Below are positions 60,483 to 64,000 of a DNA stretch of 64,000 nucleotides, piece after piece. Location of the stretch: assembly GCF_031456835.1 (NCBI RefSeq), contig NZ_JAVDVK010000001.1:2728001-2792000 (forward strand). The letters run 5' to 3'. The notes beneath the pieces were generated by a model. That model had not been told where the DNA came from. It did not search any database and was given only the letters and a program-made list of their open reading frames with translations. The first letter of the stretch is position 1. The number at the start of each line of letters is the position of its first letter. The stretch is from Leifsonia shinshuensis (GTDB taxonomy: Bacteria; Actinomycetota; Actinomycetes; Actinomycetales; Microbacteriaceae). The position numbers were made by a program, and so were the translations under genes.

Positions 60483-60920
60483 CTAGGGGGTGCGTGCGGC
60501 GGCCGCGATGATGGCCTGGAGGCTCTCGCGCAGGTTCTCGAGGTCGGCGATCGGCAGGCCGAGACGCTCGATGATGCGCGGCGGGATCTGTTCCGCCTCC
60601 GCGCGCAGCGCCCGGCCGCGTACGGTCAGGCGCACCTCCAGCGCGCGCTCGTCCGCCGTGCTGCGGCGTCGCTCCACGTAGCCCGTCGCCTCCAGCCGCT
60701 TGAGCAGCGGCGAGAGGGTCGCCGGCTCCAGCGCGAGCGTGTCGCTCAGGTTCTTGACGGACCGCGGCTCCTGCTCCCACAGCGCGAGCATCACGAGGTA
60801 CTGCGGATGCGTCAGCGACAGCGGTTCGAGCACCGGCCGGTAGAGGGCGATCACGCTCCGGGCCGCCACCGCCAGGCCGAAGCACACCTGGTTCTCGAGG
60901 GCGAGGACGTCGTCTGGCAC
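60483..60920 (-). CDS. MarR family regulator, OhrR-like
   Basis: About 145 aa. The N-terminal ENQVCFGLAVAARSVIALYRPVLEPLSLTHPQYLVML fits OhrR, with the reactive Cys in NQVCF that senses organic peroxides in relatives, and the winged helix follows (LSDTLALEPATLSPLLKRLEATGYVERRRSTADERALEV). I prefer the GTG at 60920, because TACACT (60927-60932, minus) lies 6 nt upstream and the longer ATG form (60953) overlaps the DUF6458 gene. No ohr gene is adjacent. Confidence 0.82.
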   Translation of the reverse strand: MPDDVLALENQVCFGLAVAARSVIALYRPVLEPLSLTHPQYLVMLALWEQEPRSVKNLSDTLALEPATLSPLLKRLEATGYVERRRSTADERALEVRLTVRGRALRAEAEQIPPRIIERLGLPIADLENLRESLQAIIAAAARTP

Positions 60921-60942
60921 CCGACCAGTGTAGGGCGGGGAC

Positions 60943-61185
60943 TCAGTACTCATCGGTGCGTCGCTCGACCCGCTCGCCGGTGGCAGGGTCGATGCTCTCG
61001 CGCCGGATGACGGTGCGGGGCCGGCGCCGCAGCGCGAACGCCAGGGAGGTGACGAACACCACCAGCCCCGCGCCCATCAGGATGTACCCGGTCGTCTTCA
61101 GGTCGATCCAGCTCACCTCGACCTGCAGGGCGAAGGCGAGGATGAGCCCGACGACGAAGATGAAGATGCCGCTTCCGATGCCCAT
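60943..61185 (-). CDS. DUF6458 membrane protein
   Basis: An 80-aa protein with two hydrophobic segments (IGSGIFIFVVGLILAFALQVEV and TGYILMGAGLVVFVTSLAFAL) and a basic, acidic-ended tail (RRRPRTVIRRESIDPATGERVERRTDEY). It belongs to a short actinobacterial family of unknown function. GAAGGAG lies 7 nt before the ATG. Confidence 0.85.
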   Translation of the reverse strand: MGIGSGIFIFVVGLILAFALQVEVSWIDLKTTGYILMGAGLVVFVTSLAFALRRRPRTVIRRESIDPATGERVERRTDEY

Positions 61186-61243
61186 GCGTCACGCTCCTTC
61201 ACGTTCGTGGGCTCAAGCTACTCCCCGGACGCGGCGCTCCGCA

Positions 61244-62059
61244 TCACTCCGCTCGGGAGAACTCCGACGCCCGGGCGACCTGCTCCGGCGTCAGCGCGAC
61301 GCCCGTGTAGCGCTCGAACTGCCGCGCCGCCTGCAGCGCGATCACCTCGGCGCCGGTGATGACCGCCGTGGCCGCCTCGCGCGCCGCGGCGATCAGCGGC
61401 GTCTCGGACGGGAACGCGACCACGTCGAAGACGGTGGATGCACGCTCGATGAACGGCCGCTCGAAGGAGAGGACGGACTCGGTGTCGCCGCGCATCCCGA
61501 GCGGTGTCACGTTGACGATGACGTCGAAGTCGGGCTCCGGGTCCTCCGCGACCCAGGCGTAGTCGTACCGTTCCGCCAGCGCCGGGCCGGCGTCGGTGTT
61601 GCGCGCCAGCACGGTGAGGTCGTCGAAGCCGGCGCCGCGGAAGGCGGCGACCACGGCCTTCGCCATCCCGCCGGAGCCGCGCACCAGGACCCGCTGCGCG
61701 GGGTCGACCCGGTGCTCGGCGAGCAGCTGCGCGACGGCTTCGTAGTCGGTGTTGGATGCCGTGAGCAGTCCATCCTCGTTGACCACGGTGTTCACGGACT
61801 CGATGGCGACGGCGGACGGCTCCAGGTTGTCGACCAGCGGGATGATCGCCTCCTTGAACGGCATCGAGACGGAGCAGCCGCGGATGCCGAGGGCCCGGAT
61901 GCCGCGCACGGCGCCCTCCAGGTCGTCGGTCGTGAACGCCTTGTAGACGAAGTTCAGTCCGAGCTCGTCGTACAGGAAGTTGTGGAAGCGCGTGCCGATG
62001 TTGCTGGGGCGGCCGGCCAGCGAGATGCAGACCTGCATGTCCTTGTTCAGGATGGGCAT
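61244..62059 (-). CDS. shikimate dehydrogenase-like protein
   Basis: 271 aa. The N-terminal substrate domain carries RGCSVSMPFKEAIIPLVD (Lys and the SxP loop of the shikimate-binding type) and NTDYEA (Asp), followed by the Rossmann part (VLVRGSGGMAKAVVAAFRGAGF), VNVTPLGM and a QAARQFERYTG end. It resembles AroE but starts MPILNKDMQVCISLAGRPSN, unlike the usual VIGxPIxHSxSP opening, so it may use another substrate. The ATG at 62059 fits this family. Confidence 0.85.
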   Translation of the reverse strand: MPILNKDMQVCISLAGRPSNIGTRFHNFLYDELGLNFVYKAFTTDDLEGAVRGIRALGIRGCSVSMPFKEAIIPLVDNLEPSAVAIESVNTVVNEDGLLTASNTDYEAVAQLLAEHRVDPAQRVLVRGSGGMAKAVVAAFRGAGFDDLTVLARNTDAGPALAERYDYAWVAEDPEPDFDVIVNVTPLGMRGDTESVLSFERPFIERASTVFDVVAFPSETPLIAAAREAATAVITGAEVIALQAARQFERYTGVALTPEQVARASEFSRAE

Positions 62060-62169
62060 GCCTCCATCATCCCAGCCCGAGGTCCCCGACGCTCGTGTCA
62101 CCCGGGTGTGGGCTGGACTGTTGCGTTCACAGCTTGACTCCAACCGCTCGATCATTCACGCTTATCGTC

Positions 62170-63360
62170 ATGACCGCCACTCCGGGGCTGATCCCACGTG
62201 GCGCACGCAATCCCGGGTCGCAGGGCGCACTGAGGCATCTGAACCAGGAACGACTCGTCGAGTTCCTCCTGGCCAACGGACCGTCCACCCAGGCTGAGCT
62301 GGCGCGCGGGACCGGCCTGTCCACCGCCACCGTGTCCAACATCGTCCGGGACATGGCGGCGAAGGGCGTCGTCGCGACCAGTCCGGTCACCTCGAGCGGA
62401 CGCAGGGCTCTTCTCGTGCAGCTGACGGACACCGGCGACGTCGCCGTCGGCGTGGACTTCGGCCGGCGGCACGTGCGCATCGTGCTGGCGACCCTCGGCT
62501 ACGACGTGATCGCCGAGGAGCAGGTGGCCCTCGAGCCCGGGTACGACGTGCTCGGCGCCGTGCGGGAGGCCTCCGGCCTGCTCGACCGGATGCTCGTGGA
62601 GGGCGGCCACGACCGGGAGTCGGTGCTGGCCGTCGGCGTCGGCATCCCGGGACCCATCGACCGGCGGACCGGGACCGTCCTGCAGGGCGCCATCCTCCCC
62701 GAGTGGGTCGGGATCACGCGGCGCGAGCTGGAGGACGTCTTCGGCTTCCCGGTCATGGTCGACAACGACGCGAACCTCGGTGCGCTCGCCGAGGTGACGT
62801 GGGGCGCCAACCGGGGCGAGCGCAACATCATCTTCGTGAAGATCGGCACCGGGATCGGCGCCGGCCTCATCCTCAACGGCCAGCCGTACTACGGCTTCCT
62901 CGGGATCACGGGCGAGCTCGGGCACACTCCGGTCGCCGAGCACGGCGTGATCTGCCGCTGCGGCAACCGCGGCTGCCTGGAGACCGTCGCATCCACCAGC
63001 GTGATGCTCGAATCCCTGGGTCGCGGGACGGGCGCGGCCGTCACGACCGCGGACATCCTCCGGCGCGGGCTGGACAAGGACCCGGCGGTGCTGCGTGTGG
63101 TCAGCGACGCCGGCACGGCGATCGGACGGGCCATCGGCAACATCGCCAACGTGATCAACCCGGAGCTCGTGCTGATCGGGGGCCCGCTGGTGGGGCTGGG
63201 GGATGCGCTGCTCGACCCGATCCGGCACGGCATCCAGCACAACGCGCTCCCGATCATCGCGGGGACGACCAGCGTCCGGGTGTCCTCGCTGGGCGACCGC
63301 GCAGAGTCGCTCGGAGCGGCCGCGATCGTGATCCAGGGAGCGCTCGCGGGCAACGAGTGA
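62170..63360 (+). CDS. ROK family transcriptional repressor/kinase-like protein
   Basis: 396 aa. The N-terminal winged helix (QERLVEFLLANGPSTQAELARGTGLSTATVSNIVRDM) is followed by the ROK fold: VGVDFGRRHVRIVL, the phosphate loop VKIGTGIGAGLI, and the zinc-binding GELGHTPVAEHGVICRCGNRGCLET, with CGCGNxGCLE-type cysteines. ROK regulators usually control sugar uptake and catabolism and bind a sugar. The adjacent sugar ABC ATPase gene is the likely target. The ATG lies near a TATCGT. Confidence 0.9.
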   Translation: MTATPGLIPRGARNPGSQGALRHLNQERLVEFLLANGPSTQAELARGTGLSTATVSNIVRDMAAKGVVATSPVTSSGRRALLVQLTDTGDVAVGVDFGRRHVRIVLATLGYDVIAEEQVALEPGYDVLGAVREASGLLDRMLVEGGHDRESVLAVGVGIPGPIDRRTGTVLQGAILPEWVGITRRELEDVFGFPVMVDNDANLGALAEVTWGANRGERNIIFVKIGTGIGAGLILNGQPYYGFLGITGELGHTPVAEHGVICRCGNRGCLETVASTSVMLESLGRGTGAAVTTADILRRGLDKDPAVLRVVSDAGTAIGRAIGNIANVINPELVLIGGPLVGLGDALLDPIRHGIQHNALPIIAGTTSVRVSSLGDRAESLGAAAIVIQGALAGNE

Positions 63361-63389
63361 AGCCGTTATCGCATCGTTGTCTTCACTAT

Positions 63390-63419
63390 TTGACGACAAG
63401 TGTGAACATAGCGTTTACT
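63390..63419 (+). promoter_or_regulatory. possible mmsA promoter/operator region
   Basis: TTGACG at 63390-63395 and TTTACT at 63414-63419 are 18 nt apart and lie 41 nt upstream of the ATG. The AT-rich stretch following the ROK gene is a natural place for a sugar-responsive operator. Tentative. Confidence 0.35.
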
Positions 63420-63459
63420 ACTTAGGCACATCATTTCCACGCAGAGCCAAGGAGCGACG

Positions 63460-64000
63460 ATGCCGTCGAACGCAGTCATCCTCGAGATGCGCTCGATCAC
63501 CAAGGAGTTCCCTGGTGTGAAAGCTCTGGAGGATGTCTCCCTCACCGTCCACGCCGACGAGATCCACGCGATCTGCGGCGAGAACGGCGCGGGCAAGTCC
63601 ACCCTCATGAAGGTGCTTTCGGGTGTCTACCCCTACGGCACCTACTCCGGCGACATCGTCTACCAGGGCGACGTCATGCGCTTCAAGGACATCAAGTCCA
63701 GCGAGCAGCAGGGGATCGTGATCATCCACCAGGAGCTCGCGCTCATCCCCGAGCTCTCGATCACCGAGAACATCTTCCTCGGCAACGAGCCGGGCCGCGG
63801 CGGCATCATCGACTGGCAGCAGGCCAAGACCCGCGCCATCGAGCTGCTCGCCCGCGTCGGCCTCACGGACGACCCCGACACCCAGATCAAGAACATCGGC
63901 GTCGGCAAGCAGCAGCTGGTCGAGATCGCCAAGGCGCTCAACAAGAACGTCAAGCTCCTCATCCTCGACGAGCCGACCGCGGCGCTCAACGAGGCCGAGT
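63460..64000 (+). CDS. mmsA: sugar ABC transporter ATP-binding protein (MmsA/GguA type), 3' truncated by window
   Basis: The first 180 residues of an ABC ATPase that normally has two nucleotide-binding domains (about 510 aa). Walker A is [20 protein letters not shown], the Q-loop region reads [25 protein letters not shown], the signature variant [15 protein letters not shown] and Walker [13 protein letters not shown]. The details resemble MmsA/GguA, the ATPase of multiple-monosaccharide importers. The RBS AAGGAG sits 5 nt upstream of the ATG. The permease and binding-protein genes presumably follow beyond the right edge. Confidence 0.85.
   Translation, partial: MPSNAVILEMRSITKEFPGVKALEDVSLTVHADEIHAICGENGAGKSTLMKVLSGVYPYGTYSGDIVYQGDVMRFKDIKSSEQQGIVIIHQELALIPELSITENIFLGNEPGRGGIIDWQQAKTRAIELLARVGLTDDPDTQIKNIGVGKQQLVEIAKALNKNVKLLILDEPTAALNEAE

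Overview
This window is the replication-origin region of a high-GC actinobacterial chromosome. The gene content and order (DUF6049-murJ-trxB-trxA, parB-parA, rsmG, khpB, yidC, yidD, rnpA, rpmH, dnaA, oriC, dnaN, gnd, recF, DUF721, gyrB, gyrA, DUF3566, tRNA-Ile, tRNA-Ala, then ppiA, rhomboid, crgA, sortase E, pabA, pknB-pknA-pbpA-rodA-PP2C-fhaB-fhaA) is the conserved actinobacterial origin neighbourhood. Small proteins such as DUF6458 and the overall style suggest Microbacteriaceae (Leifsonia-like); that placement is inference, because no 16S gene or search is available. Coding sequence is strongly GC-rich at third positions, and GTG starts and 4-nt gene overlaps are common.

Layout. 1-5.8 kb: end of a DUF6049 gene, murJ, the thioredoxin pair trxB-trxA behind a SigR/SigH-type promoter, an aminotransferase and a D-Ala-D-Ala ligase-like ATP-grasp gene. 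5.8-13 kb (minus strand): parAB, a 2.3-kb non-coding region loaded with parS sites, rsmG, khpB, yidC, yidD, rnpA and the short rpmH. 13-24.4 kb (plus strand): dnaA, oriC, dnaN, gnd, recF, a DUF721 gene, gyrB, gyrA, a DUF3566 gene and two tRNAs. 24.4-32.6 kb: housekeeping and regulatory genes (Lrp-type regulator, rhodanese, Fpg-type glycosylase, NUDIX, PspC, cyclophilin, rhomboid), a second cluster of DnaA-box-like sites 14 kb from oriC, crgA, a class E sortase, a 52-aa membrane protein, pabA, and one lower-GC secreted beta-propeller gene that looks inserted. 32.7-41.6 kb (minus strand): the Ser/Thr kinase and cell-wall elongation cluster, then tRNA-Leu. 41.9-64 kb: accessory genes. These include a two-gene pilus locus (SpaA-type pilin and class C sortase), a FUSC exporter, a five-gene operon of flavin-based extracytoplasmic electron transfer plus a two-component system, an EAL and a PAS-GAF-GGDEF gene side by side, a YihY protein, a three-gene envelope operon (DUF3618, holin-like, Gly/Thr/Tyr-repeat protein), MerR and OhrR-like regulators, a shikimate-dehydrogenase-like enzyme, a ROK regulator, and the start of a sugar ABC transporter ATPase (mmsA/gguA type) running off the right edge.

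The genes fit together as replication initiation (dnaA/oriC/dnaN/gyrBA), origin segregation (parAB-parS) and cell-wall growth control (PknA/PknB phosphorylation with PP2C reversal and FHA readers, RodA/PbpA synthesis, MurJ lipid II export, CrgA). The features that stand out are the parS field built partly from about 118-bp tandem modules, a parS that fills the khpB-rsmG junction where the ribosome binding site should be, the distal DnaA-box cluster with a 20-bp direct repeat, a repeated leaderless-promoter pattern, and the small accessory surface systems. No clearly new multi-gene defence or biosynthetic system was found.
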